A DNA stretch of 64,000 nt from Tsukamurella sp. 1534. GTDB lineage: Bacteria > Actinomycetota > Actinomycetes > Mycobacteriales > Mycobacteriaceae. This document shows, piece by piece, positions 13,366 through 20,823 of the stretch. The DNA lies in the NCBI RefSeq assembly GCF_000312385.1, contig NZ_HE997628.1:90229-154228 (forward strand). Direction: 5' to 3'. The position numbers were made by a program, and so were the translations under genes. Positions within the stretch are counted from its first letter, which is position 1, and each line of letters opens with the position of its first letter. The notes beneath the pieces are model-generated. The model ran no database searches. It worked only from the letters and a program-made list of their open reading frames with translations, and was not told where the DNA came from.

Positions 13366-14301
13366 ATGCCCGAACCCGCCGATCCTCTGCGCCGCCTCCT
13401 CGAGGCCGTCCTCGCCGACCCGCACGACAGCCTCGACGCCATGGCCGCCGGCGCCTACACCTCGCCCTTCCACTTCTCCCGGCTGGTGAGCTCCGGGGCG
13501 GGGGAGTCCCCGGTCGCCCTGCGCCGCAGGGTGCTCCTGGAACGCGCGGCGTGGCAGCTGCAGCGCGGGTCGACGGTGACCGACGCGGCCTTCGCCGCCG
13601 GGTACGAGTCCGTCGAGGGGTTCATCCGCGCCTTCGCGCGGGCCTACGGGCACTCGCCCACGGGACTGCCGCGCACCGTCGGGCACTGGCTCCCGGCGCC
13701 CAACGGCCTGCACTTCCACTCGCCGACCGTGCTGTACGTCGATGCCACAGAGGGGCACGAGGATTCGGCGGGCGACGTTCTCGCGCTGCAGGTCCAGCAC
13801 GACGCCGCCGACATCGGAGCGCTGCTCGACGCCGCAGCGCGGCTGCCCGGCGACGAGTACCACAAGGCTCGGCTCCCCGGATCGCGTCCGCGGAGCTGGG
13901 ACGGACCCGACGAGTCACTCGCGCAGGTGCTCTGGCATCTCGTGCACAGCGCGGAGCCCTGGCTCGCGACCATCGCGGGCGACCCGGATCCGCAGCGCGA
14001 CCCCGACGACGCACCCGTTGCGCTGCGGGCGCACCACGACCGGATCTCCCCGCAGTGGCTCGCCGTGATCCGCGACATCGAGCGGCGCGGAGCCTGGGGC
14101 GACCGGGTGATCGACGCGCTGTGCGATCCGCCCGAATCCTTCCTGCTCTCACAGATCGTCGCGCACGAACTGACCTTCTCGGCGCACCGTCGTCTCCTGG
14201 CCCGCTGGATGCTCGCGGACGCCGGCGTGGCCATGGACACCGCCGAGCTCGACCCCGATCCCATCATCTGGCACCGAAGAATCACGGGAGGAACGTCATG
14301 A
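13366..14301 (+). CDS. AraC-type regulator fused to a DinB-like domain
   Basis: 311 residues. An AraC HTH pair sits at the N-terminus (about residues 5-105), with SLDAMAAGAYTSPFHFSRLV and DAAFAAGYESVEGFIRAFAR as the two helix-turn-helix units. A linker follows, then a DinB/YfiT-like four-helix region (ESLAQVLWHLVHSAEPWLAT, then FLLSQIVAHELTFSAHRRLL). DinB folds often carry a metal or bacillithiol/mycothiol-linked activity; here it may be a sensory domain. ATG 13366 lies 6 nt after GATACT, which suggests a leaderless transcript. Its stop overlaps the next gene by ATGA, so it probably controls or works with that reductase. Confidence 0.87.
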   Translation: MPEPADPLRRLLEAVLADPHDSLDAMAAGAYTSPFHFSRLVSSGAGESPVALRRRVLLERAAWQLQRGSTVTDAAFAAGYESVEGFIRAFARAYGHSPTGLPRTVGHWLPAPNGLHFHSPTVLYVDATEGHEDSAGDVLALQVQHDAADIGALLDAAARLPGDEYHKARLPGSRPRSWDGPDESLAQVLWHLVHSAEPWLATIAGDPDPQRDPDDAPVALRAHHDRISPQWLAVIRDIERRGAWGDRVIDALCDPPESFLLSQIVAHELTFSAHRRLLARWMLADAGVAMDTAELDPDPIIWHRRITGGTS

Positions 14302-14843
14302 CGTCCTACAGCTACTACACCGCGTCCACCCTCGACGGCTTCCTCGCCGACGAGAACGACAGTCTCGCCTGGCTTCTCAGCCAGCCGATCGACGACGGCG
14401 GGCCGCTGAACATCGAGGAGTTCATGGCCGGGATCGGCGCGATCGCCATGGGATACACCACCTATCAGTGGGTCGTCGACCACATCGCCGAATCGGATGA
14501 GCTGTGGCCGTACGCGGACTACCCGACGTTCGTCTTCACCCATCGGGAGCCCGAACTCCTGCACGAGTCGATCCGCCTGATCGCCGGGGATCCGGCGTCG
14601 CACCGCGCCGCGCTGGAGGCGGCGGCCGGGGACAAGGGCGTGTGGGTGGTCGGTGGGGGCGACCTGGCGGCCCAGTTCGCCGAGGCGGGGATGCTCGACG
14701 ACGTCGTGATCAGCTACGCGCCCGCCACCGTCGGTTCCGGGCGGCCGTTGTTCCCGCGGGCCTTCGACTTCGAGCTGGTCGAGTGGGCGCGCAACAAGGC
14801 CTTCCTCTGCGGCCGCTACCGCGTGGTGGGCGCTCGGGACTGA
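14298..14843 (+). CDS. RibD C-terminal (DHFR-like) reductase
   Basis: 181-residue dihydrofolate-reductase-fold protein of the RibD_C/YwjB type. The opening [20 protein letters not shown] is characteristic, followed by [41 protein letters not shown] and the C-terminal GSGRPLFPR. Such proteins bind NADPH, but their substrates are usually unknown, and riboflavin synthesis is unlikely because the deaminase half is missing. GGGAGGA precedes ATG 14298, which overlaps the AraC/DinB stop by ATGA, so the two are translated together. The module resembles other AraC-DinB plus RibD_C pairs in actinobacteria. Confidence 0.88.
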   Translation: MTSYSYYTASTLDGFLADENDSLAWLLSQPIDDGGPLNIEEFMAGIGAIAMGYTTYQWVVDHIAESDELWPYADYPTFVFTHREPELLHESIRLIAGDPASHRAALEAAAGDKGVWVVGGGDLAAQFAEAGMLDDVVISYAPATVGSGRPLFPRAFDFELVEWARNKAFLCGRYRVVGARD

Positions 14844-14931
14844 CGATGACAGGCGACACCGGCGCACCGTCGGGCGTCGTGACACACGCCTGGTAGCCGG
14901 TCGGTTCGCGGCGCCGCATAGGATCAGGGGC

Positions 14932-15240
14932 ATGTCTGCCATCTCCCGGGACGAGGTCGCGCACCTGGCGCGGCTGTCGCGCCTCGCCGTGACCGACGAC
15001 GAGCTCGACGTGTTCGCCACACAGCTCGATTCGATCCTCGAGCACGTGAAGGTGGTGACCGAGGTCGGCTCCGACGACGCCAACGCCGACGTCGCGCCGC
15101 TCACCCTGCCCGTGGGCAACGTGAACGTGAACCGGCCCGACGCCCCGGTCGCCGGGCTCACCCCCGAGCAGGCGCTCTCCGGCGCACCCAACCGCGAGGG
15201 CGACCGCTTCGCGGTGCCGCGCATCCTGGGGGAGGAGTGA
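14932..15240 (+). CDS. gatC: Asp-tRNA(Asn)/Glu-tRNA(Gln) amidotransferase subunit C
   Basis: The 102-residue GatC subunit stabilises the GatCAB complex, which amidates Glu-tRNA(Gln) and Asp-tRNA(Asn). The family pattern [20 protein letters not shown] and [15 protein letters not shown] is intact, with a typical C-terminal segment ending in [11 protein letters not shown]. No Shine-Dalgarno is present; TAGGAT (14919-14924) stands 7 nt before ATG 14932, indicating a leaderless mRNA. It starts the gatC-gatA operon, and its last codons contain the GGAGGA used by gatA. gatB is 8.5 kb downstream past pfkA, an arrangement like that of M. tuberculosis. Confidence 0.96.
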   Translation: MSAISRDEVAHLARLSRLAVTDDELDVFATQLDSILEHVKVVTEVGSDDANADVAPLTLPVGNVNVNRPDAPVAGLTPEQALSGAPNREGDRFAVPRILGEE

Positions 15241-15242
15241 CC

Positions 15243-16733
15243 GTGACCGACCTGCGTGCCACCACCGAGATCACCGGCTCCACCGCCGCCGACCTCGCCG
15301 CGAAGATCGCCTCCGGCGACCTCAGCTCCGTCGAGGTCACCCAGGCCCACCTCGACCGGATCGCCGAGGTCGACGGTGACCTGGGCGCGTTCCTGCACGT
15401 CTCGGGCCAGGAGGCCCTCGCCGCCGCCCGCGCCGTCGACGAGGCCCGAGCCCGCGGCGACGAACCCGCCTCGGCCCTCGCGGGCGTGCCGCTGGCGCTC
15501 AAGGACGTGTTCACCACGACCGACGCGCCGACCACCTGCGGGTCCAAGATCCTCGAGGGCTGGACGCCGCCCTACGACGCGACAGTCACCGCCACCCTGC
15601 GCGCCGCCGGTATCCCGATCCTCGGCAAGACCAACATGGACGAGTTCGCCATGGGCTCGTCGACCGAGAACTCCGCGTACGGCGTCACCCGCAACCCGTG
15701 GGCGCCGGACCGTACCCCCGGCGGCTCGGGCGGCGGCAGCGCCGCGGCCCTCGCCTCGCACGAGGCGCCGCTCGCCATCGGCACCGACACCGGCGGCTCC
15801 ATCCGGCAGCCCGCGTCGCTCACCGCGACCGTCGGCGTGCGACCCACCTACGGCGCGGTCTCGCGCTACGGGCTCGTGGCCTGCGCGTCGTCGCTGGACC
15901 AGGGCGGCCCGTGCGCGCGCACCGTGCTCGACACCGCGCTGCTGCACGAGGTCATCGCCGGGCACGATCCGCGCGACTCCACCTCGCTCGACGCCCCGGT
16001 GCCCGATGTGGTCGCGGCCACCCGGGCCGGCGCAGTGGGCGACCTGACCGGCGTGCGCGTCGGACTCGTCAAGGAATTCGGGGCGGAGGGCACGGAGGCC
16101 GGCGTGCAGGCGTCCTTCGAGAAGGCCGTGCAGCAGCTGCGCGACCTGGGCGCCGAGGTCGTCGAGGTCTCGCTGCCCACGCTGCAGTACTCGCTCGCCG
16201 CGTACTACCTGATCCTCCCGTCGGAGGTCTCCTCGAACCTCGCCCGGTTCGACGCGATGCGCTACGGCCTGCGCGCCGGCGACGACGGCAGCCACTCCGC
16301 GGAGGAGGTCATGGCGCTCACCCGCGAGGCCGGCTTCGGACCGGAGGTCAAGCGGCGCATCATGATCGGCACCTACGCGCTGAGCTCCGGCTACTACGAC
16401 GCCTACTACGGCAGCGCCCAGAAGGTGCGCACGCTGCTGGCCGCCGACTTCGCGAAGGCCTACGAGAAGGTGGACGTCATCGTCTCGCCGACCACCCCCA
16501 CCACGGCGTTCAAGCTGGGGGAGAAGGTCGGCGATCCGCTGGCGATGTACCTGTTCGACCTGTTCACGCTGCCGACCAACCTCGCAGGGCACTGCGGCAT
16601 GTCGGTGCCCTCGGGGCTCTCCGGCGACGACGGGCTCCCCGTCGGGCTGCAGATCCTCGCGCCGGCCCAGGCCGACGACCGGCTCTACCGCGTGGGCGCC
16701 GCCTACGAGGCCGCCCGCGGCCCCGTCGCCTGA
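15243..16733 (+). CDS. gatA: Asp-tRNA(Asn)/Glu-tRNA(Gln) amidotransferase subunit A
   Basis: Amidase subunit that releases ammonia from glutamine and passes it to GatB. About 496 residues. The amidase-signature Ser-cisSer-Lys triad is visible: Lys87 in [10 protein letters not shown], the cis-Ser in the [11 protein letters not shown] loop, and the nucleophile Ser186 in [15 protein letters not shown] 15243 is chosen because GGAGGA (15231-15236) then has the ideal 6-nt spacing; GTG 15237, overlapping the gatC stop, is possible but too close to that site. A hairpin at 16745-16769 follows the stop. The next gene in the conserved order should be pfkA, but a 6-kb insertion begins here. Confidence 0.97.
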   Translation: MTDLRATTEITGSTAADLAAKIASGDLSSVEVTQAHLDRIAEVDGDLGAFLHVSGQEALAAARAVDEARARGDEPASALAGVPLALKDVFTTTDAPTTCGSKILEGWTPPYDATVTATLRAAGIPILGKTNMDEFAMGSSTENSAYGVTRNPWAPDRTPGGSGGGSAAALASHEAPLAIGTDTGGSIRQPASLTATVGVRPTYGAVSRYGLVACASSLDQGGPCARTVLDTALLHEVIAGHDPRDSTSLDAPVPDVVAATRAGAVGDLTGVRVGLVKEFGAEGTEAGVQASFEKAVQQLRDLGAEVVEVSLPTLQYSLAAYYLILPSEVSSNLARFDAMRYGLRAGDDGSHSAEEVMALTREAGFGPEVKRRIMIGTYALSSGYYDAYYGSAQKVRTLLAADFAKAYEKVDVIVSPTTPTTAFKLGEKVGDPLAMYLFDLFTLPTNLAGHCGMSVPSGLSGDDGLPVGLQILAPAQADDRLYRVGAAYEAARGPVA

Positions 16734-16744
16734 GTTCCCGCCCG

Positions 16745-16769
16745 GGGCCGCCGCGCGGGCCGGCGGCCC
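16745..16769 (+). terminator. gatA terminator hairpin
   Basis: GGGCCGCC (16745-16752) pairs perfectly with GGCGGCCC (16762-16769) around a 9-nt loop, 11 bp after the gatA stop. There is no T tract. It precedes the left inverted repeat of the DUF559 unit. Confidence 0.6.
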
Positions 16770-16777
16770 TCGACGGA

Positions 16778-16825
16778 ACTTAACAGCGTTAGCCCAGACG
16801 GCGTCCTGCGGAAACGTCTGCATCG
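16778..16825. repeat. Left 48-bp inverted repeat of the DUF559 unit
   Basis: This 48-bp stretch, beginning ACTTAACAGCGTTAGCCCAG, is the reverse complement of 17816-17863 with a single mismatch (C at 16809 against T at 17832 read on the minus strand). Weaker similarity continues inward for about 20 bp. It lies 27 bp past the stop of the enclosed gene. No transposase or obvious target-site duplication flanks it. The terminal ACTTAACAGC recurs at both ends of the 63-bp palindrome at 47322-47384. Confidence 0.9.
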
Positions 16826-16852
16826 AGTGCTACCTACTCGCTGGTAGGTGGG

Positions 16853-17764
16853 TCAAGCGTCGTACCCGCATGCGGCGAGCGCGGAGCGGACGCGGCGCAG
16901 CAACACGTCGGGCCGGTGCGCGAGGGGGCCGGCGGTGACGATGATCAGCTTCCAGCCCAGGTCGCTCTCGAGGGAGTTCCACCGCTCGACATCGCGCTCG
17001 TGCTGCTTCGCGTCGCGGTGGTAGGCGCCGTCGTACTCGACCGCCACTTTGTGCTCTTCGTCGGCCAGGTCGAGGTAGTACTCCCCGTCGAGCACGGGGA
17101 CCTGCGGGATCATGGTGGTGAGGCCTGCGCGATGGAGGGTCAACCGCGAGAACGTCTCCCAGGGCGACTGCGCGCGGCCGTCAGCCTCGGCGAGCACGTC
17201 GCGGATGCGGCTGCCCCGCCACCATTCACGTCGCTCGAGCTCGGCCTCGATCTGCGCCCGCGTCGCCATCGCCGGGCGCGCCACCCACGCCGGACGGTGC
17301 GCCGTGGCCGGCCTGCCGAGCACCCGCAAGCACTGATCCGCGGCGGCGATGCCCTCGTCGCCGGCGGTGTACCGGATGAGATCCATCGTGGTCCGGAGCG
17401 GTGACGTGCACGGCAGCCCGTAGCGGACGACCACCTCGCTGGGCGTGAACTCCGCGGTGCGGCTGACCACGCCGCGGCGACGGATCTGCTTGGGGCCCAG
17501 GACCTCGACGAAATCGCGCGACTTCGCCATCGAATGCAGGTGTAGCCGCGCCGCCGTCCACCCGCACAGCACCGCCCCGAGGTATTCGCGGACCATCGCC
17601 GTCGCCAGATCGCCCACCTCGCCGCCCCGCGCACGACGGGGCACCCGGTATCCGGGCGTGATGCATCGGTAGTCGGTCTCCGCCGCGTACCGGCCGAGCT
17701 CGGCGATCAGGTCGCCGGACCGGTGCACCTCGCGCTCGAACGCCCCCATGTCCATTGGACGCAT
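16853..17764 (-). CDS. DUF559-type nuclease-like protein with AbiEi-like N-terminal region
   Basis: About 303 residues. The N-terminal two-thirds resemble the AbiEi-like region common in actinobacteria (ITPGYRVPRR, AVLCGWTAARLHLHSM, GLPCTSPLRTTMDLIRY). The C-terminal 80 residues match the DUF559/Vsr-like PD-(D/E)XK fold: YYLDLADEEHKVAVEYDGAYH at about 227-248, with Asp and Glu candidate metal ligands, then ERDVERWNSLESDLGWKLII. Family members are predicted nucleases; none here has a proven substrate. ATG 17764 is my choice, but ATG 17755, ATG 17749 and an upstream GTG 17833 inside the right inverted repeat are all possible. The gene is enclosed by 48-bp inverted repeats and interrupts the gatA-pfkA synteny, suggesting a mobile or once-mobile unit. 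Confidence 0.8.
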   Translation of the reverse strand: MRPMDMGAFEREVHRSGDLIAELGRYAAETDYRCITPGYRVPRRARGGEVGDLATAMVREYLGAVLCGWTAARLHLHSMAKSRDFVEVLGPKQIRRRGVVSRTAEFTPSEVVVRYGLPCTSPLRTTMDLIRYTAGDEGIAAADQCLRVLGRPATAHRPAWVARPAMATRAQIEAELERREWWRGSRIRDVLAEADGRAQSPWETFSRLTLHRAGLTTMIPQVPVLDGEYYLDLADEEHKVAVEYDGAYHRDAKQHERDVERWNSLESDLGWKLIIVTAGPLAHRPDVLLRRVRSALAACGYDA

Positions 17765-17815
17765 CGGGGCTCGCCGAGGTTCCCTCGGGCGTGTTACTCG
17801 CGGGTAGCTAGCAAG

Positions 17816-17863
17816 CGATGCAGACGTTTCCACAGGACGCCGTCTGGGCTAACGCTGTTAAGT
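17816..17863. repeat. Right 48-bp inverted repeat of the DUF559 unit
   Basis: Reverse complement of 16778-16825, 47 of 48 bases identical. The one difference turns a GCG (left copy) into GTG (17833-17831 on the minus strand), which is a possible start codon for the enclosed gene. The outer 24 bp (17844-17867) are also identical, in opposite orientation, to 47319-47342. It lies upstream of the DUF559 gene and may also carry its promoter. Confidence 0.9.
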
Positions 17864-17875
17864 CAGGAAGCCGGG

Positions 17876-17929
17876 GGGGCGACGGGGTGCAGGGGCGACG
17901 GGGTGCGCGTGCGGGGGTCGACGGGGTGG
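17876..17929. repeat. G-rich short tandem repeat next to the right inverted repeat
   Basis: GGGGCGACGGGGTGC occurs at 17876-17890 and 17892-17906, followed by a degenerate third unit, GGGGTCGACGGGGTGG, near 17914-17929. The tract fills the space between the inverted repeat and the end of the CMD gene. Its runs of four or more G could form a quadruplex; it may also simply be replication slippage. Confidence 0.65.
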
Positions 17930-17939
17930 GGTGGCGCGG

Positions 17940-18371
17940 TCAGGGGGTGGGGTGGAGGTGGGTGGTGATACCCAGCATGTTCCATGTGTTGATGGTGCCG
18001 ACGGCGACGAGCAGGTCGGTGCGGCGCTCCTCGCCGAGCAGGCGGCCCGCCTCGTCCCAGAGTGCGTCGTCGACGGGATCGATTCCACCCGTGAGGCGTT
18101 CGACGAAGGCGAGGGCGACGCGCTGCGTCTCGTCGAAGAACGGGCTCTCCTCCCATGCGGCGACGCCGTGGATCGTGCGGGTGGGCGTGCCGAGGCGCTC
18201 CAGGTCGGTCGCGTGCATGTCCACGCAGTAGGCGCAGCCGTTGATCTGCGAGGCGCGCAGCTTGATCAGGTCGTACAGGACCTTGCCGAGCGATTTCGCG
18301 AGCCTCCCGTCGAGGGCGATGAGCGCCTTGTAGGTCTCGGGCGACGACGTTGCTCCGGGGGTGCGGGACAT
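17940..18371 (-). CDS. Carboxymuconolactone decarboxylase / AhpD-like protein
   Basis: 143 residues of the CMD family. The redox-active CXXC and its following histidine are visible in INGCAYCVDMHATDLERLG, preceded by KSLGKVLYDLIKLRASQ. An AhpD-like thiol peroxidase or reductase activity is typical of family members with this motif; the substrate is not defined. ATG 18371 has AGAGGA at 6 nt. It follows the Rrf2 regulator gene in the same direction after a 74-bp gap that contains an inverted repeat also found, in variant form, before the regulator. This suggests redox-responsive control by Rrf2. Confidence 0.92.
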   Translation of the reverse strand: MSRTPGATSSPETYKALIALDGRLAKSLGKVLYDLIKLRASQINGCAYCVDMHATDLERLGTPTRTIHGVAAWEESPFFDETQRVALAFVERLTGGIDPVDDALWDEAGRLLGEERRTDLLVAVGTINTWNMLGITTHLHPTP

Positions 18372-18389
18372 GGCGGTTCCTCTCATTAG

Positions 18390-18406
18390 TGGATACTCGA
18401 TATCCA
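18390..18406. promoter_or_regulatory. Candidate Rrf2 operator before the CMD gene
   Basis: TGGATACTCGATATCCA is an inverted repeat with 6-bp arms and a 5-nt centre, 19 bp before ATG 18371. A related sequence (TGGAnAnnnGATATC core) occurs at 18941-18958 before the Rrf2 gene. Two matching sites around one regulator suggest autoregulation plus control of the CMD gene. Confidence 0.55.
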
Positions 18407-18445
18407 GGTTTTGAACGGGTTGATGGGCTTGTGGGGGACTGTGTC

Positions 18446-18925
18446 TCAGGCTCCGTCGAAGTGTCGTCGTGCGGCTTCCGCCACGCGACGCGGGGTGGCG
18501 CCCGACAGATCGGCGATCGATGTGGTGGCCAGTTCGCGGCGCCACGCGAGCTCCGCGCCGCGCATCGCGTGGGCGATGCCGCAGGGCTTGGTGAACTCGC
18601 TGCGCGGGTTCCCCTCGTTCATGCCGCGCTGCCGGATCTCGGTGCACGCGAACGCCGCCGTGGAGCCCTCGATCGCGGCGACGATGTCCATCAGCGTGAT
18701 CTCGGATGCCGGGCGTGCCAGGCGGATTCCGCCGCGCCGGCCCGAGACGGACTCGGTGATCCCGGCCCGCGCCAGCGCCTGCAGCTGCTTACCGAGGTAG
18801 GCGGCGGGCAGGTCGTAGGACTCGGCGAGGCGCGAGGCGGGAACGGGGGTGAGGTCGCCCTCGTCGAGCCAGTGCAGCAGCACGCACGCGTGCGCCGCCC
18901 ACTCGACACCCTCGTTCATCCTCAT
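18446..18925 (-). CDS. Rrf2-family transcriptional regulator
   Basis: 159 residues. Winged HTH features include EWAAHACVLLHWLDEG, LPAAYLGKQLQALARAGITE and the wing GRRGGIRLARPASEITLMDI. Instead of the three-cysteine Fe-S cluster motif of IscR/NsrR, only two cysteines are visible in the sensor loop (FACTEI and TKPCGIAHAM), so it may use a disulfide, three-plus-one ligation or no cluster. ATG 18925 is chosen because AGGAG stands 5 nt before it; GTG 18931 and ATG 18919 are alternatives. It probably forms a small unit with the CMD gene and may bind the paired sites at 18390 and 18941. Confidence 0.9.
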   Translation of the reverse strand: MRMNEGVEWAAHACVLLHWLDEGDLTPVPASRLAESYDLPAAYLGKQLQALARAGITESVSGRRGGIRLARPASEITLMDIVAAIEGSTAAFACTEIRQRGMNEGNPRSEFTKPCGIAHAMRGAELAWRRELATTSIADLSGATPRRVAEAARRHFDGA

Positions 18926-18940
18926 GCCCACTCCTAATCC

Positions 18941-18958
18941 TGGACATAAGATATCTGG
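18941..18958. promoter_or_regulatory. Candidate Rrf2 operator before its own gene
   Basis: TGGACATAAGATATCTGG shares the TGGAnAnnnGATATC pattern with 18390-18406 and lies 16 bp before the Rrf2 start. It contains the palindrome AGATATCT. It also lies at the very end of the upstream hydrolase gene. Confidence 0.45.
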
Positions 18959-20161
18959 TTAAGCCGCGGAGGGCAACCGGACTCCGCGAACCAGGTCCGC
19001 GCCCTGCCGCTCGTCGTACCGGTGCCCCAGGCCGGGCGGGGGAGCCGTCGCCCCGAGCAGGTCCGCCGTCGCCTGCACGAACGAGAGCACGGGTGCCCAG
19101 GGCGGGCGAGGGGTGGCGCGCCCCGGAGTCGTCGCCTCGCGGTCCGGCGGCTCCACCAGCAGCGACGGGGACCAGATCCCCACCGGATCGGAGGCGTTCA
19201 GTTGCACCGGCCCCACAATCGCCACGCCCGCGGGCGTGCCCGACTGCAGCGTCGACAGCACCGTCACTCCCAGCTGTTCCGCGCGCTCCCGCGCGGCGAC
19301 CACGCCGACGGCACCCAGGCTCTGACCGAACAGCCGGACCGCGGCGCCCGGCGCCCGGTGGTGCAACGCCTCGATGACGGCGGCGGATGTACTCGCCGCC
19401 GCGTCCCGGTGCAGGACGAACGACTGCCAACTGGGTTGCTGCGTGTACTGGACGGCGATGATCGTGCTGTCTCCGCGCAGTGACTCCTCGACGCCGCGTA
19501 CGAAATGCGGGTCCACCCAACCGGATCCGGTGGGAACCGCGATCACGATCGGGTGCCGCAGGCCGCCCGACGCGATCATCCGGTCCACCGCGGAGGCGGC
19601 CCGTGCCGCGGGGGTGGCCCCGTCGGACAGCGCTCCGTAGACGCGGATGCCCGGTGTGGCGGAGGTGATCTCGGCGAATCGCTGTGAGTGCGGGCGAGAA
19701 TCGACGGGGGTGGCCGTGGCGGGCGCGGCGACGCTCACCGCGCCCGCCACGCCGACGATCATCGCGACGACCACCGTCCGGGCGCGGCGGCGGGACGCCC
19801 ACACCGTCGCGACGAGGAACGGCACGCCCAGCACCGTCACGACCAGGACGGCGAAACCGGCCGGTCCCACCGATGCCGTGCCCGAGGCCTCGCGCAGCGC
19901 GTTCTGCCACAGCAGCCAGACCACGGCGGCGATCGTGGTGGCGTACACCGCGAACCGGGTGGATGCCTCCGATGGTGATGCGCCCCAACCGAACCGGCGT
20001 GCGATGAGGTGTCCCAGTGCCGCCCCCAGCGCGCCCAGAACCAGCGTGACCGCCGCCTGCACCACGAGGGTGCGCGGCAGCTGATTCGGGTACAGCGAGA
20101 TCGCCACGGCCACTGCGTAGCCGGAGAGGACGCTCGCGCGGGGACGGACTACCGCGTTCAC
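18959..20161 (-). CDS. Membrane-anchored alpha/beta-hydrolase (Abhydrolase_9 type)
   Basis: 400 residues. The N-terminal 150 residues contain about four membrane helices (TLVVQAAVTLVLGALGAALG, FAVYATTIAAVVWLLWQNAL, GFAVLVVTVLGVPFLVATVW, VVVAMIVGVAGAVSVAAPAT). The C-terminal hydrolase-like domain follows, with IVIAVPTGSGWVDPHFVRGV, the nucleophile elbow LFGQSLGAVG and a GIWSPSLLVEPP stretch. Family Abhydrolase_9 has the same layout and unknown substrates. GTG 20161 overlaps the phospholipase stop (GTGA), so both are cotranslated. With the neighbouring phospholipase A2 it could act on lipids at the envelope, which is inference. Confidence 0.85.
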   Translation of the reverse strand: MNAVVRPRASVLSGYAVAVAISLYPNQLPRTLVVQAAVTLVLGALGAALGHLIARRFGWGASPSEASTRFAVYATTIAAVVWLLWQNALREASGTASVGPAGFAVLVVTVLGVPFLVATVWASRRRARTVVVAMIVGVAGAVSVAAPATATPVDSRPHSQRFAEITSATPGIRVYGALSDGATPAARAASAVDRMIASGGLRHPIVIAVPTGSGWVDPHFVRGVEESLRGDSTIIAVQYTQQPSWQSFVLHRDAAASTSAAVIEALHHRAPGAAVRLFGQSLGAVGVVAARERAEQLGVTVLSTLQSGTPAGVAIVGPVQLNASDPVGIWSPSLLVEPPDREATTPGRATPRPPWAPVLSFVQATADLLGATAPPPGLGHRYDERQGADLVRGVRLPSAA

Positions 20162-20811
20162 AGCCGTCCGCCCGCGGTGAGCCAGCTGGCCGCGAGATCG
20201 CGGGCTGACTCATCGCGTGGCGGACCGTCGTGCTGGCGCCAGGTGTTGGCGCGCACGGACAACATCACGACATCGGCGACGTGGGAACAGGACTGGCGCT
20301 GATCGACGGGGCGAGAGCCGCACGCGGACTGCAGCCGGTCCTCGAAGGCGTCGTCGATCCGGACGCGGGCCCAGGCGCCCAGTGGGCGCCCCTGAGCGTC
20401 GGCGTGGCGCAGGAGGTCGTACCCCAGATCGTGCGCCTTGCACGGGGCGTCGAAGCCACTCGGCAGCGGCAGCACCGAGGAGCATCCGCCGTGCGGATTG
20501 ACCGCGAATCCGGGCCCCGGCTCCGCGCGGTAGGAGAATCCGGGCGGCATCGCGGCGGCCTGGGCGGCGGCCGACGACTCGGGCGCGGTGACCGCGCGCA
20601 CCGCGGTTGCGGTGGCCTCGTCCTCGATCCCCTCCGCGGAGGCGGGCAGGGACAGGCCGAAGGACAGGGGGACGGCGAGGACCGCGGCGGCGGCGACGAT
20701 ACGGCTTGACATGGCCACGACGCTCGCAGCGCGACGCGGACGACCGGATCGGCTGCGAGAGCGGTTCGATATCACCCGAAAGTATGAGGACGCCCGGCGT
20801 CGCGCGCACAT
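20158..20811 (-). CDS. Secreted prokaryotic phospholipase A2
   Basis: Up to 217 residues. The catalytic segment GFDAPCKAHDLGYDLLRHA carries the His-Asp pair typical of bacterial PLA2 (family Phospholip_A2_3), with cysteines before and after it (HGGCSSV, SACGSRP, SCSHVAD) available for disulfides. A hydrophobic signal region (VAAAAVLAVPLSFGLSLPAS) ends at an ASAEG cleavage site. ATG 20811 is preferred because AGGAG lies 6 nt before it; the internal ATG 20712 gives a shorter, more standard signal peptide but has no clear ribosome-binding site. Its start is only 12 bp from the divergent histidine kinase start. Its GTGA junction couples it to the hydrolase. Confidence 0.87.
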   Translation of the reverse strand: MCARRRASSYFRVISNRSRSRSGRPRRAASVVAMSSRIVAAAAVLAVPLSFGLSLPASAEGIEDEATATAVRAVTAPESSAAAQAAAMPPGFSYRAEPGPGFAVNPHGGCSSVLPLPSGFDAPCKAHDLGYDLLRHADAQGRPLGAWARVRIDDAFEDRLQSACGSRPVDQRQSCSHVADVVMLSVRANTWRQHDGPPRDESARDLAASWLTAGGRL

Positions 20812-20823
20812 AGCGTTCTCCTC

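Noticed and set aside
13644-16823. A minus-strand open frame of over 1000 codons antisense to gatC, gatA and neighbouring genes
   Set aside because: High GC leaves long antisense frames open; the translation has no recognisable domain and overlaps well-supported genes on the other strand.
16760-17880. Target-site duplication flanking the DUF559 unit
   Set aside because: Bases just outside the two repeats (GGA on the left, CAG on the right) do not match, so no duplication could be claimed.
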